From contig CALVHS010000035.1 in assembly GCA_944328665.1 (NCBI GenBank), positions 19,025 through 83,024 of the forward strand: a DNA stretch of 64,000 bases. The letters run 5' to 3'. Positions within the stretch are counted from its first letter, which is position 1. Each line of letters begins with the position of its first letter. A program made the translations under genes and the position numbers. Of the stretch, positions 45,105 through 53,587 are shown one piece after another. This DNA is from an uncultured Clostridia bacterium. Lineage in GTDB: Bacteria > Bacillota > Clostridia > Christensenellales > Borkfalkiaceae. Under the pieces are notes generated by a model that was not told the origin of the DNA, made no database searches, and worked only from the letters and a program-made list of their open reading frames with translations.

Positions 45105-46004
45105 TTATCCTTCTCCTATGTATACGATCTCTTCTTCCAAGCGCACACCCGCCGCCCGTAAAACGGCGCCGCGCACCCGCCCGATCAGCGCGCGCACCTC
45201 CCTCGCGGAGGCATGCCCGCCGTTGACGATAAAATTTGCGTGCCGCGCCGAGACAAAGGCGTCCCCTTCCCGCGCGCCCTTCATCCCCGCGGCCTCAATG
45301 AGCGCGCCCGCAGAGACGCCGGGCGGATTTTTAAAGACGCAGCCCATGCTTTTGCCCCGCGGCAGCCCCGCCCGCGCCGCAAGCGACGCGGCGATCTCAC
45401 GCGCCGCCTCCTCTCGCCCGCAACGGGGCGCGCGCAGCCGCACGGAGAGGATCAACCCGCCTTCGTCCATGAACGCGGTATGCTTATAGGCAAAAGCGCA
45501 CTCCTTTCCGTTCCGCTCAAAATATCTGCCGTCCGCGCCGATCCCCGCGACGGAGAGCACCCCGTCCCCGAAATGCCCGCGCGCCGTGCCGGCGTTCATG
45601 TACACGGCGCCGCCCACGCTCGCGGGGATACCCGCCATGCAAGCAAAACCGCCCTGCCCGCGCGCCGTCAAAAAGGAGAGCAAGGCGCCCGTCCGCACGC
45701 CGCTTTCGGCGACGACCGTCTCCCCTTCGGCAAAGAGGGCGCGCAGCTTTTCCGTCGAAAGGACGGCGCCGTCAAAGCCGCCGTCCGCCGCAAGGACGTT
45801 TGCCCCCGCCCCCAAAGGAAAAAAGGGAACGCCCAACCGCAGACAGGCGCGCACCGCACACGCCGCCCCTTCCGCAGTCTGCGGATACAGGCACAGGGGC
45901 GCCCTGCCGCCGATGCCGACCGTAGTATGCCGCGCAAAACTAAAATCCCGTTCAGCGAGGCATCCCTTTGCCGCCTCTGCGAGGCGGCAAAATATATCCG
46001 CCAT
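45105..46004 (-). CDS. murB: UDP-N-acetylenolpyruvoylglucosamine reductase
   Basis: FAD/NADPH enzyme making UDP-MurNAc, 299 residues. FAD-binding HTTVGIGGRA and LGAGANVLA, substrate-site IPASVGGAVYMNAG, and the C-terminal catalytic Ser/Glu segment GCVFKNPPG with late HANFIVNGG. Type II pattern (no YlxxX insertion). First gene of murB-PHP-whiA-HPr-dnaE. Confidence 0.95.
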   Translation of the reverse strand: MADIFCRLAEAAKGCLAERDFSFARHTTVGIGGRAPLCLYPQTAEGAACAVRACLRLGVPFFPLGAGANVLAADGGFDGAVLSTEKLRALFAEGETVVAESGVRTGALLSFLTARGQGGFACMAGIPASVGGAVYMNAGTARGHFGDGVLSVAGIGADGRYFERNGKECAFAYKHTAFMDEGGLILSVRLRAPRCGREEAAREIAASLAARAGLPRGKSMGCVFKNPPGVSAGALIEAAGMKGAREGDAFVSARHANFIVNGGHASAREVRALIGRVRGAVLRAAGVRLEEEIVYIGEG

Positions 46005-46016
46005 TCTTTCCCCCTT

Positions 46017-46045
46017 ATTTTACTACAATCGCCCGATTTTTACAA
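46017..46045 (-). promoter_or_regulatory. murB promoter
   Basis: Minus-strand TTGTAA (46045-46040), 17-bp spacer, TAAAAT (46022-46017), just after the preceding gene. Confidence 0.55.
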
Positions 46046-46047
46046 AT

Positions 46048-47046
46048 CTATACGAGATAGTTTTCTAATTTTTTTACGCCGTTTTCGTCCCCCGCGAGCG
46101 CGGCGCGCGCCGCCGCGGCGAACGCTTCCCTCGCCTCCTCATCCGCAAAGGCGGGAAAAACGCGGAGGGGAACAGCCTCTTCCGCCTCCCGCAGGATGCC
46201 TCCCTCTTCCCGATAGGCGGCGGCATGCACTCCGAGCATGCCGATCTGCGTCAGATTTTTTTGCCATTCTTCGCCGCACAGCAGCGAGATGAACCCGAGG
46301 CAGGCGGCATAGCGCCCCTCGTCCTCCGTGCAGACAGAAATGTACTGAAAGAGATCGCAGTAGGCGTCGAGCGGTTTACAGCGCACCTGTACGCCGAGCG
46401 TCAAAAAACGCTGCACGTCGCGCTGCGTCCCCAACATATAGCGGTATTTGCCCGCGACAAAGTCTCGGTATGCCTGCGCGGAGGGAAGGCAGGCAAAGCC
46501 GCCCCTCCATCCCTCGAGCGCCGCCGCAGCCGCGGCACAGCCGCCCCTCCCCTCCGAAAGGAGGGTGTTGTCCGCCGAGATGTCGGAAAAATCTCCCTCC
46601 GCCGTAAAGAGCAGATATCCGCCGCGGCACCACGCGGCGCCGTACGCCCTGCCGCCGAAGGACGCCGCGGGGCAGTCGGCTCCCGCCAGCGGCCGCGCAT
46701 AGTCCGCGACAAAGCCACACCCGCCCCCGTAAGAGATCATGTCCGGCACCCTGCCCTCCGCGAGGGCTGCCGCAGCGCTCTCCGGCGTATGGGCGCTGAC
46801 CATCAGCAAAAGCCCTTCTCTCTCCCCCTCATAGGCGCGCGCCGCGCGCGAGAGGAAGGAGGCGCGCGAACCTTTGCCCCCTTCGAACCCGTCAATATGC
46901 CACACGCGCAAGATCCCTTCATAGGCGCGCGGCTGCGCCGCTTCCGTTCGCGCGAGCGCGGGAAGGGCGATTGCCGCACAGAATGCCGCCAACGCCGCCA
47001 GCAGCAGAGAAAGCCCTGCCGTCCGCCACTTCTTGTTCCCTTTCAT
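46048..47046 (-). CDS. Extracellular solute-binding-protein-like (orphan)
   Basis: 332 residues. An N-terminal hydrophobic signal/anchor (residues 10-32, ending AARTEA-like) is followed by ILRVWHIDGFEGGKGSRASFL, a start typical of family 1 sugar-type binding proteins, and a periplasmic-binding-protein fold pattern (PDMISYGGG, AWCRGGYLLFT). No lipobox Cys is seen. No ABC permease or ATPase is adjacent, so function is unclear. Predicted -10 lies only 8 nt before ATG, and no good SD is present. Confidence 0.7.
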   Translation of the reverse strand: MKGNKKWRTAGLSLLLAALAAFCAAIALPALARTEAAQPRAYEGILRVWHIDGFEGGKGSRASFLSRAARAYEGEREGLLLMVSAHTPESAAAALAEGRVPDMISYGGGCGFVADYARPLAGADCPAASFGGRAYGAAWCRGGYLLFTAEGDFSDISADNTLLSEGRGGCAAAAAALEGWRGGFACLPSAQAYRDFVAGKYRYMLGTQRDVQRFLTLGVQVRCKPLDAYCDLFQYISVCTEDEGRYAACLGFISLLCGEEWQKNLTQIGMLGVHAAAYREEGGILREAEEAVPLRVFPAFADEEAREAFAAAARAALAGDENGVKKLENYLV

Positions 47047-47053
47047 GTCTCTT

Positions 47054-47092
47054 ATTATACGGGCGTTCCGTGCGGAATATGAACGCAGCCAT
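47054..47092 (-). promoter_or_regulatory. Promoter with nested palindromes upstream of the binding-protein gene
   Basis: TATAAT (47059-47054) with a weak -35. The spacer holds GCGTTC...GAACGC (6-bp arms) enclosing the perfect TTCCGTGCGGAA, suggesting an operator between -35 and -10. Confidence 0.45.
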
Positions 47093-47101
47093 TGCGGCGC
47101 T

Positions 47102-47126
47102 TTATGTCTGACATATTACTTTGCAT
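47102..47126 (+). repeat. Recurring intergenic element, copy 6
   Basis: TTATGTCTGACATATTACTT then TGCATCC: inverted repeat TATGTC-T-GACATA followed by TTACTTTGC, like copy 1. Confidence 0.5.
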
Positions 47127-47171
47127 CCATTGCGAAACGAAAAAGATCATACTGTTTGCGGGCATAATACA

Positions 47172-47204
47172 GAGGGCGGGACAATCATGGCCCCGCCCTC
47201 TTTT
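47172..47204. terminator. Hairpin after glnN
   Basis: 9-bp stem GAGGGCGGG/CCCGCCCTC with an 11-nt loop. The T-run (TTTT) is on the + strand, while glnN is on the minus strand, so it is a mixed case: a hairpin with a + strand terminator look. Confidence 0.45.
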
Positions 47205-47223
47205 CCGTCTCCTTCCGCATCCC

Positions 47224-49305
47224 CTATACGCTGAACAAAATATCCGCGTATGTGGGGAACGGCCAGTATTTTTTCGCCGTATAGCACTCCATATCGTCGG
47301 CGAAGGCGCGCATTTCCTCCATGACGGGGATGATCTTTTCGGCAAAGAATTTTGCCTGCTCGGCGGCATCGGCATACGATCTCGCTTCGGCGAGCAGCGC
47401 CTCGATCTCTTCCGCTTTGCAGAACATCCTCTCGTTGTCTTTGCTCAACCGCTCGACGATCTTCTTTTCCGTAGAGACGGAGAGGGACGCCTTCTCTTTG
47501 TGCTCGATCGTGCGGCACAGATCCAACACATAGGCGTTGACGGCGGGATAGATATCCTGCCTGCCCATCTCGATCATGGTCAGCCCTTCGATGGTGAGCA
47601 CCTTGCAGTAATTTTCCAACATGATCTCCATGCGGGAACGCACTTCCCTTTCCGTAAAGACTTTGTTACGCTCGAAAAGTTCTACGTTCTTTTTGTCCGC
47701 AAAGCGGGGCAGCGCCTCCGCGCTGTTTTTTAGGTTCAAAAGGCCGCGGCGCGCCGCTTCTTTCGTCCATTCCTCGCTGTAATTGTTGCCGTTGAAGATG
47801 ATGCGCTTATGTTTTTTGATGGTGCGCACGACCAGTTCGTGCAGCGCCGCGTTGAGATCGTCCGCCTTTTCCAGTTCGTCCGCAAACCCGCGGAGGGTAT
47901 CCGCGACGATGGTATTGACGATGATGTTCGGCCCCGCGATGGAAAAGGTGGAACCGAGCATGCGGAATTCAAACTTGTTCCCCGTAAAGGCGAAGGGCGA
48001 AGTGCGGTTGCGGTCGGTCGTATCCTTCGGAAGTTCGGGCAAAGTATTGACGCCAAGCCTCATGATCTGCTTGCTCTTCCCTTCGTATTTGACCCCGTGC
48101 TCGAGCGCGTCGATGACTTCGGTCAACTCCTCCCCCAAATAGATGGAGACGATGGCGGGCGGCGCCTCGTTGGCGCCCAGGCGATGATCGTTGCCCGCGC
48201 TCGTCACCGTCAGGCGGAGCAGATCCTGATAGTCGTCCACCGCCTTGACGACCGCCATCAAAAAGAGCATGAACTGCCCGTTTTCGGCGGGCGTGGAACC
48301 GGGATCGAGCAGGTTGACCCCCTTGTCCGTACTCATCGACCAGTTGTTGTGCTTGCCCGACCCGTTGACGCCTTTGAACGGCTTTTCGTGCAGCAGGCAA
48401 TAGAGGCCGTGCCGGCTCGCCACCTTTTTCATCGTCTCCATGATCAGTTGGTTCTGATCGGAAGCGAGATTGGTGACGGTGAAGATGGGCGCCAGTTCGT
48501 GCTGGCTCGGCGCGACCTCATTGTGTTCCGTCTTGGCAAAGATACCTAACTTCCAGAGTTCTTCGTCCAATTCCTTCATAAAGGCGGAAACGCGCAGCTT
48601 GATGGGGCCGAAATAATGATCTTCCAACTCCTGTCCTTTCGGCGGCTTGGCGCCGAAAAGCGTCCTGCCGGACAGGACGAGGTCTTTGCGCGCATCGTAC
48701 ATCTTCCTGTCGATGAGGAAGTATTCCTGCTCCGCACCGACGGTCGGGAACACACGCTTTACGGAAGTGTTGCCGAAGAGGCGGAGGATGCGCAGCGCCT
48801 GCTCGTTGAGGGCGCGCATGCTGCGCAAAAGCGGCGTCTTTTTGTCCAGCACCTCGCCGCTGTAAGAAAAAAAGGTGGACGGGATGCAGAGGGTGCCGTC
48901 CTTGATGAAAGCATACGAAGTCGGATCCCATGCGGTGTAGCCGCGCGCCTCAAAGGTCGCGCGCACGCCGCCCGAAGGGAAGGAGGAGGCGTCCGACTCC
49001 CCCACGACCAATTCCTTGCCCGAAAAATCCATGATCGCCTTTCCCTCTTTGGCGGGAGAGATGAAGCTGTCGTGCTTTTCGGCGGTGATGCCCGTCATGG
49101 GCTGGAACCAATGGGTGTAATGGGTCGCGCCCTTTTCCACCGCCCAGTCCTTCATCGCGTTGGCGACGACGCCCGCGATGCCCGCATCCAGCATGGCGCC
49201 CTTTTCGATCGTCTCTTTGAGGGATTTGAACACCTCTTTGGGGAGCTTGTCCTGCATGACCTGAAAATTGAAGACGTTCGCTCCGAAGATCTCGGGTACT
49301 TTCAT
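47224..49305 (-). CDS. glnN: Glutamine synthetase, type III
   Basis: Assimilates ammonia to glutamine. 693 residues, the GlnN class (type I is about 450). Early [15 protein letters not shown], the ATP and glutamate sites in [13 protein letters not shown] and [19 protein letters not shown], and the glutamate-binding [14 protein letters not shown] are clear. SD AAGGAG. Transcribed alone from a perfect promoter. Confidence 0.95.
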   Translation of the reverse strand: MKVPEIFGANVFNFQVMQDKLPKEVFKSLKETIEKGAMLDAGIAGVVANAMKDWAVEKGATHYTHWFQPMTGITAEKHDSFISPAKEGKAIMDFSGKELVVGESDASSFPSGGVRATFEARGYTAWDPTSYAFIKDGTLCIPSTFFSYSGEVLDKKTPLLRSMRALNEQALRILRLFGNTSVKRVFPTVGAEQEYFLIDRKMYDARKDLVLSGRTLFGAKPPKGQELEDHYFGPIKLRVSAFMKELDEELWKLGIFAKTEHNEVAPSQHELAPIFTVTNLASDQNQLIMETMKKVASRHGLYCLLHEKPFKGVNGSGKHNNWSMSTDKGVNLLDPGSTPAENGQFMLFLMAVVKAVDDYQDLLRLTVTSAGNDHRLGANEAPPAIVSIYLGEELTEVIDALEHGVKYEGKSKQIMRLGVNTLPELPKDTTDRNRTSPFAFTGNKFEFRMLGSTFSIAGPNIIVNTIVADTLRGFADELEKADDLNAALHELVVRTIKKHKRIIFNGNNYSEEWTKEAARRGLLNLKNSAEALPRFADKKNVELFERNKVFTEREVRSRMEIMLENYCKVLTIEGLTMIEMGRQDIYPAVNAYVLDLCRTIEHKEKASLSVSTEKKIVERLSKDNERMFCKAEEIEALLAEARSYADAAEQAKFFAEKIIPVMEEMRAFADDMECYTAKKYWPFPTYADILFSV

Positions 49306-49379
49306 TTATCGTATCTCCTTATGAGAAAAAATAGACGCATCCGAAAACGCGGCGGCCGCAGGGCGCGCCGGATAAAAAT

Positions 49380-49408
49380 ATTATATTCTTTTGCCCCGTG
49401 CTTGTCAA
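49380..49408 (-). promoter_or_regulatory. glnN promoter
   Basis: Minus-strand perfect TTGACA (49408-49403), 17-bp spacer, perfect TATAAT (49385-49380). Leader of about 70 nt with a GC-rich potential hairpin. Confidence 0.85.
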
Positions 49409-49478
49409 ATACTTTACGGGATCCGCTCTTTTAAGATGCGCTTGTGCTCGGCGCGCACCGAAAATTTTTGTTCATCGA

Positions 49479-49507
49479 TTGACAAAAGGCGCCCGTTGCG
49501 GTATAAT
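49479..49507 (+). promoter_or_regulatory. Promoter of the 75-residue membrane protein
   Basis: Perfect TTGACA (49479-49484), exactly 17-bp spacer, perfect TATAAT (49502-49507). Confidence 0.88.
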
Positions 49508-49560
49508 GAAAGCGTAAACAGATCGCCGCGCGATCGAAATTTTAGGAGGTGGTTTATCTT

Positions 49561-49788
49561 ATGGCAAAAGCAGGACGCGGTTATCTCAATCTGGGACTTC
49601 CTTGGATCCTCAACATTATTTTGGCTATTTTTCTGCTGACGAACTGGCTCCTCGGCGGCATCACGCGTATCATGCGCGGACACTGGATCATGGGGATCTT
49701 GCAGCTGCTGCTCATCGGCGAGATCATCTTCTTCTTTGTAGACCTTGTGACCGTCATCTTGTCAAAAGACCTGCGCATCTTTGCCTGA
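49561..49788 (+). CDS. Small membrane protein (75 aa), unknown
   Basis: Two transmembrane helices (about 15-35 and 45-68) with an intervening positive loop GGITRIMRGHW, so a helical hairpin. The consensus promoter and the strong SD TAGGAGGT 10 nt before ATG suggest abundant expression, which is striking for an unrecognised protein. An A-rich start (MAKAGRGYLN) precedes the first helix. A membrane stress or regulator-of-transport role is possible, but the sequence gives no proof. Confidence 0.75.
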   Translation: MAKAGRGYLNLGLPWILNIILAIFLLTNWLLGGITRIMRGHWIMGILQLLLIGEIIFFFVDLVTVILSKDLRIFA

Positions 49789-49802
49789 CGGTAAAGGGCA
49801 AA

Positions 49803-49839
49803 AGAGCGCCGCTCCGACCGGAGCGGCGCTCTTTTTTTT
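49803..49839. terminator. Strong bidirectional terminator
   Basis: 13-bp stem AGAGCGCCGCTCC/GGAGCGGCGCTCT, tetraloop GACC, then TTTTTTTT on the + strand; overlaps the stop region of the convergent ATPase. Confidence 0.92.
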
Positions 49840-52558
49840 AAGCGGCTTTGACGCGGCGCTTTTTGTTTTTGTTGTGGAGGCGGATAAAGATCTTGGACAG
49901 CTCCACGGCGACGAGCGGGAACAGGGAGATCGCCAGGCAGATGAGCCATTCTCTCCAACTGATATGAACGAGAGAGAAAAGTTTCATCAGCGGAGGAACG
50001 AACACGACGAGCAGCACGATCGCCGCCGAGGCGGCGAGCGCCCAAAGCAGCGGCTTATTGTGCCCTTGCCCGTGCTTGAAGATAGACTCCGTGTTCGAAC
50101 GCTGGTTGAGCGCGTGCGAAAGCTGCGAGAAGGACAGCACGATAAAGGTCATCGTCATCGCTTCGTCGTGGTTTTCATAGATCGACATGCCGATCCAATA
50201 GGCGGCGAGCGCCGCCGCCGCGATAAACAGCCCGTGCAGGATGATGCGGTAGACCATCCCCTTTTCGAAGAGAGTGCCGCTCTTGACGGGTTTGTGCCTC
50301 ATCACGTTCGGGCTTGCGGGATCGACGCCGAGCGCCACGGCGGGCAGCGAGTCGGTCGCAAGGTTGATGAGCAGGATATGCACCGCGAGGATGGGCATTT
50401 CCCAGCCGAACACGACGGCGAGGAAAAGGATCAAAATCTCCGCGATGTTGCCCGCCACGAGGAACTGGATGACCTTTTGGATATTGCGGTACACCCTTCT
50501 GCCCTCGCGGATGGCATATTCGATGGTGGTAAAGTTATCGTCGAGCAGGATCATGTCTGCCGCGTCCTTAGCGACGTCCGTGCCCGTGATCCCCATGGCG
50601 ACGCCGATGTCCGCCTCTTTGAGAGCGGGCGAATCGTTGACGCCGTCGCCCGTCATGGCGGCGACTTCTCCCGTACGTTTGAGGGACTGGATGATGCGCA
50701 GCTTATCCGACGGGGATACGCGCGCGAACACGACGCAGTTTTTGACCGCATCGTCCAGCTGTTCATCCGTCATGTCGTCCAGCTCCGAACCGGAGATGAC
50801 GGTGTTCCCCTCCCGGAAGATGTGCAGTTGTTTGGCGATCGCCATCGCCGTCACCTTATGGTCGCCCGTGATCATGATGACGCGGATACCCGCCTCATGG
50901 CAGGTTTCCACCGCCTTGATGACCTCTTTACGGGGCGGGTCGATCATGCCCGTGACGCCGATAAAAGTCATGTCGTATTCGACGTCCGCCGACTCCTCTT
51001 CGGGCACCTGCGCCCAAACTTTCTTCGCAAAGCCGAGCACGCGCAGCGCCTCCGCGCTCATCTTGTTGCAGAGCGCAAGGATCTTTTCCCTGTCGGCGTC
51101 CGTCATATCCCGCACCCCTTCCGCCGTCTGGTATTTGGTGCAGAGGGGCAGCATCTCGTCCACGGCGCCCTTGGTATATGCGACGAAGGCGCCGCCCTTT
51201 TCGCGCATCTCGTTGATGACGGTCATGCGCTTTCTGTCCGAGTCGAAGGGTTCCTCGAACACGCGGGGATTATTCTCTTCGAATTCTTCCGATTCCACGC
51301 CAAACTTTTCGGCAAAATAGACGAGCGCGCCTTCGGTGGGATCGCCCAAGATGTTACCCGGGTTATCGGGATCTTTTTTGGCGTTGCCGCAGAGCGCGGA
51401 AGCGGCGACGATATCCTCATACACCCGCAGGTCGTATTTTGCCGCCAGCGCGTCGACAGGGGTGGCGATGCCTTCCTCGAAGTCGCTGCCGAGCGCGACG
51501 TGCGTGACCGTCATTTTGTTGAGGGTGAGCGTACCCGTCTTGTCGCAGCAGACGACGGTCGCGCCGCCCAGCGTCTCGACCGCGGGCAGGCTTTTGACGA
51601 GCGCGTTCTTCTTTGCCATGCGCTGTACGCCGAGCGCCATGATGATGGTGCTCGTGGCGGGCAGCCCTTCGGGGATGATGGAAATGGCGAGGGAGATCGC
51701 GATGAACACATAGTCGATCCACGCCGACCAGCCGTCGCGGATGAGGCCGATGGCAAAGATGGTGACGCAGACGATCAACCCGACGAGGCTCAGTATTTTC
51801 CCCACGGAATTGAGTTTGCGCTTCATGGGCGTGTCCGTCTCGTCCTGCTCGTCGAGCATGTCGGCGATCTTGCCCACTTCCGTGTTCATGCCCGTGCCGA
51901 CGACGATGCCCGTCGCGTTGCCGTACATGACGATGGACGAACTGTACGCCATATTGACGCGGTCGCCCAAGGGCGCGTCCTCGGGCAAGACGGTCGGACC
52001 GTCCTTTTCGGAAGGGACGCTTTCGCCCGTGAGCGCCGCTTCCTGTACCTTCATATTGGAATCCTGGATGATGCGGATATCGGCGGGAACGATGCATCCG
52101 TCCTCGAGATAGACGATATCCCCGGGGACAAGTTCGCTCGCGGGAACGACGCTCTCCTCCCCCTGCCTTAAGACGCGGGCGGTGGGCGCGGTCATGTTGC
52201 GCAGCGCCTCAAGCGCGTTTGCCGCCTTCTTTTCCTGAATGACGCCGATGGTCGCGTTCAGCGCGATGACGACGACGATGACGATGCCTTCGGCAAGGCC
52301 TTCGCCCCCTTCGACCACGCTCATGACAAAGGAGAACGCCGCCGCGATGATCAGGATGATGACCATCACGTCGGTCAGCTGCTCCCAGATCATCTTACCG
52401 ACGCTTTTTTGCTTGTTCTGCCGTAAATTGTTCTTGCCGTATTTGGCAAGCCTTGCTGCCGCCTCGGCGTCGCTCAGACCTTCCTGCGAGGTTTCCAGTG
52501 CCTTTTCCACCTCTTCGTAGGACATCGCGTGCCAAGGCTTTCGTTGCTGCTCTTCCAT
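49838..52558 (-). CDS. P-type cation-transporting ATPase (Ca2+/divalent type)
   Basis: 906 residues, P2A-like pump. A-domain TGES, phosphorylation site at D339 in CDKTGTLTLNK, hinge TGDGVNDSPALKEADIG and membrane-site PEGLPA in helix 4, NLATD in helix 6, as in bacterial PacL-type Ca2+-ATPases; related clostridial or lactococcal proteins can export Mn2+. SD AGGAGG lies 13-15 nt before ATG. Preceded by a tiny ORF and a terminator that together look like an attenuator. Confidence 0.9.
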   Translation of the reverse strand: MEEQQRKPWHAMSYEEVEKALETSQEGLSDAEAAARLAKYGKNNLRQNKQKSVGKMIWEQLTDVMVIILIIAAAFSFVMSVVEGGEGLAEGIVIVVVIALNATIGVIQEKKAANALEALRNMTAPTARVLRQGEESVVPASELVPGDIVYLEDGCIVPADIRIIQDSNMKVQEAALTGESVPSEKDGPTVLPEDAPLGDRVNMAYSSSIVMYGNATGIVVGTGMNTEVGKIADMLDEQDETDTPMKRKLNSVGKILSLVGLIVCVTIFAIGLIRDGWSAWIDYVFIAISLAISIIPEGLPATSTIIMALGVQRMAKKNALVKSLPAVETLGGATVVCCDKTGTLTLNKMTVTHVALGSDFEEGIATPVDALAAKYDLRVYEDIVAASALCGNAKKDPDNPGNILGDPTEGALVYFAEKFGVESEEFEENNPRVFEEPFDSDRKRMTVINEMREKGGAFVAYTKGAVDEMLPLCTKYQTAEGVRDMTDADREKILALCNKMSAEALRVLGFAKKVWAQVPEEESADVEYDMTFIGVTGMIDPPRKEVIKAVETCHEAGIRVIMITGDHKVTAMAIAKQLHIFREGNTVISGSELDDMTDEQLDDAVKNCVVFARVSPSDKLRIIQSLKRTGEVAAMTGDGVNDSPALKEADIGVAMGITGTDVAKDAADMILLDDNFTTIEYAIREGRRVYRNIQKVIQFLVAGNIAEILILFLAVVFGWEMPILAVHILLINLATDSLPAVALGVDPASPNVMRHKPVKSGTLFEKGMVYRIILHGLFIAAAALAAYWIGMSIYENHDEAMTMTFIVLSFSQLSHALNQRSNTESIFKHGQGHNKPLLWALAASAAIVLLVVFVPPLMKLFSLVHISWREWLICLAISLFPLVAVELSKIFIRLHNKNKKRRVKAA

Positions 52559-52594
52559 AGACCGGATAAAGCTCCTCCTGAAAAATTATAACAC

Positions 52595-52622
52595 AAAAAG
52601 ACATAGCCTGTACGGTTATGCC
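52595..52622 (-). terminator. Attenuator-like hairpin before the ATPase gene
   Basis: Minus-strand stem GGCATA/TATGTC with 11-nt loop and then TTTTTGTG. The 5' arm begins directly after the leader ORF stop (52625-52623), so a ribosome at that stop would mask the hairpin. The stem is short (6 bp with one G-T), so efficiency is uncertain. Confidence 0.5.
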
Positions 52623-52688
52623 TTAAGGTTCAAAATATGCTATATGATTTGGGTTATCGGCGGTACTGTCGCCGTCGTCGCCGGACAT
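52623..52688 (-). CDS. Acidic 21-codon leader ORF upstream of the P-type ATPase
   Basis: Starts ATG 52688 with SD AAGGGGAG, 5 nt spacing, the best-placed SD in this region. The peptide begins MSGDDGDSTADNP: five acids in the first 11 residues, followed by Pro. It then reads NHIAYFEP and stops at 52625-52623, next to a terminator hairpin. Acidic/proline N-termini are known to destabilise translating ribosomes at low Mg2+ in leader peptides before the mgtA ATPase gene. A regulatory leader is the best reading; a stable peptide is also possible. Confidence 0.6.
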   Translation of the reverse strand: MSGDDGDSTADNPNHIAYFEP

Positions 52689-52718
52689 TTTCGCTCCCCT
52701 TGCAAAATTGATATATAT

Positions 52719-52747
52719 AGTATATCATACCGCGGGCAAAAAAGCAA
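52719..52747 (-). promoter_or_regulatory. Promoter of the leader ORF-ATPase transcript
   Basis: Minus-strand TTGCTT (52747-52742), 17-bp spacer, TATACT (52724-52719). It is partly within the hairpin of the upstream gene end. Confidence 0.55.
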
Positions 52748-52766
52748 ATCTTTTGCCCGCCTTTTT
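52732..52766. terminator. Hairpin after the amidohydrolase gene
   Basis: Stem GCGGGCAAAA/TTTTGCCCGC. The T-run CTTTTT follows on the + strand, whereas the amidohydrolase is on the minus strand, so the direction is ambiguous. Confidence 0.55.
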
Positions 52767-52783
52767 ACGAGATCCGCATAAAT

Positions 52784-53584
52784 TTATTGCAAGCCGAGCA
52801 GCCGCAGCGCGTTTTTTGCACGGATAAGGGCAAGTTCTTCCTCGGTAAAGGACATGCGGCGCAAGAACGCGAGGGTATCCGCGGGCGTGTCCCACGGGCA
52901 ATCGGAACCGAAAAGCACCCGCTCCGCGCCGAACGCGCGGATGCAGTCCTCCGCTTCGCGCACGCCGACCGATCTTGCCGCAAAGGAAACGTCGATCATG
53001 ACAGGCGTTCCGGAGAGATACCTGACCGCCTCTTCCTCCATATCCTGGCCGCCGAGATGGGCGACGACGAACTTCCCGTCCGGCACGGCGTCGACGGCGC
53101 GCCGCATGCGCTCGGGCGGCGCCTTGACGGGCGGCGGAAAGCCGCGGTCTGCCCCGCCGTGAAAAAGCATGACCAAACCACGCTCCGCACATGCCTTGTA
53201 GACCGCGACCGCCTTGGGATCGTCGACGAACACGCCCTGATATTCGTTATGGAATTTGACCCCCCTGACGCCCGCGGCGCACAGCCTGTCCAGTTCGGCG
53301 AGCGCCCGCTCCGAATACGGATGCACGGAACCGAAGGGGATGACCCCGTCTTCCTTCAAAAGGGAGATCGCAAAGTCGTTGACGTGCCCTTCCGTGCGCG
53401 GAGAAACGGCAATGTTGAGGGCGACGAAGGCATCGACGCCCTGCCCGAAGAGCAGCGCCTTCGTCCCCGTCAGCGTGCCGTCGGCATACGGCGTGAAATG
53501 TGCCCGCTCCGCCAGCGAGGCGACCGCCCCGACGGCAAGTTTGTCCGGAAATACATGGACATGGAAATCGACTGTCATACACAT
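52784..53584 (-). CDS. Amidohydrolase (TIM-barrel metal-dependent hydrolase)
   Basis: 266 residues of the amidohydrolase_2 type. Metal motif FHVHVFPDK (residues 6-14), then VKFHNEYQG, LFHGGAD, HLGGQD and SDCPWDTP. Related enzymes act as decarboxylases or lactonases, but the substrate is unknown. SD GGAGG 8 nt before ATG; the gene follows the membrane protein by 3 bp. Confidence 0.82.
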   Translation of the reverse strand: MCMTVDFHVHVFPDKLAVGAVASLAERAHFTPYADGTLTGTKALLFGQGVDAFVALNIAVSPRTEGHVNDFAISLLKEDGVIPFGSVHPYSERALAELDRLCAAGVRGVKFHNEYQGVFVDDPKAVAVYKACAERGLVMLFHGGADRGFPPPVKAPPERMRRAVDAVPDGKFVVAHLGGQDMEEEAVRYLSGTPVMIDVSFAARSVGVREAEDCIRAFGAERVLFGSDCPWDTPADTLAFLRRMSFTEEELALIRAKNALRLLGLQ

Positions 53585-53587
53585 CCT

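Noticed and set aside
52590..52705. yybP-ykoY manganese riboswitch before the ATPase (GGGGAG motif and UUUUGAACCUU)
   Set aside because: The GGGGAG is better explained as the SD of the 21-codon ORF, and the invariant GGGGAGUAG is not matched (GGGGAGCGA). The structure does not fold as that family.
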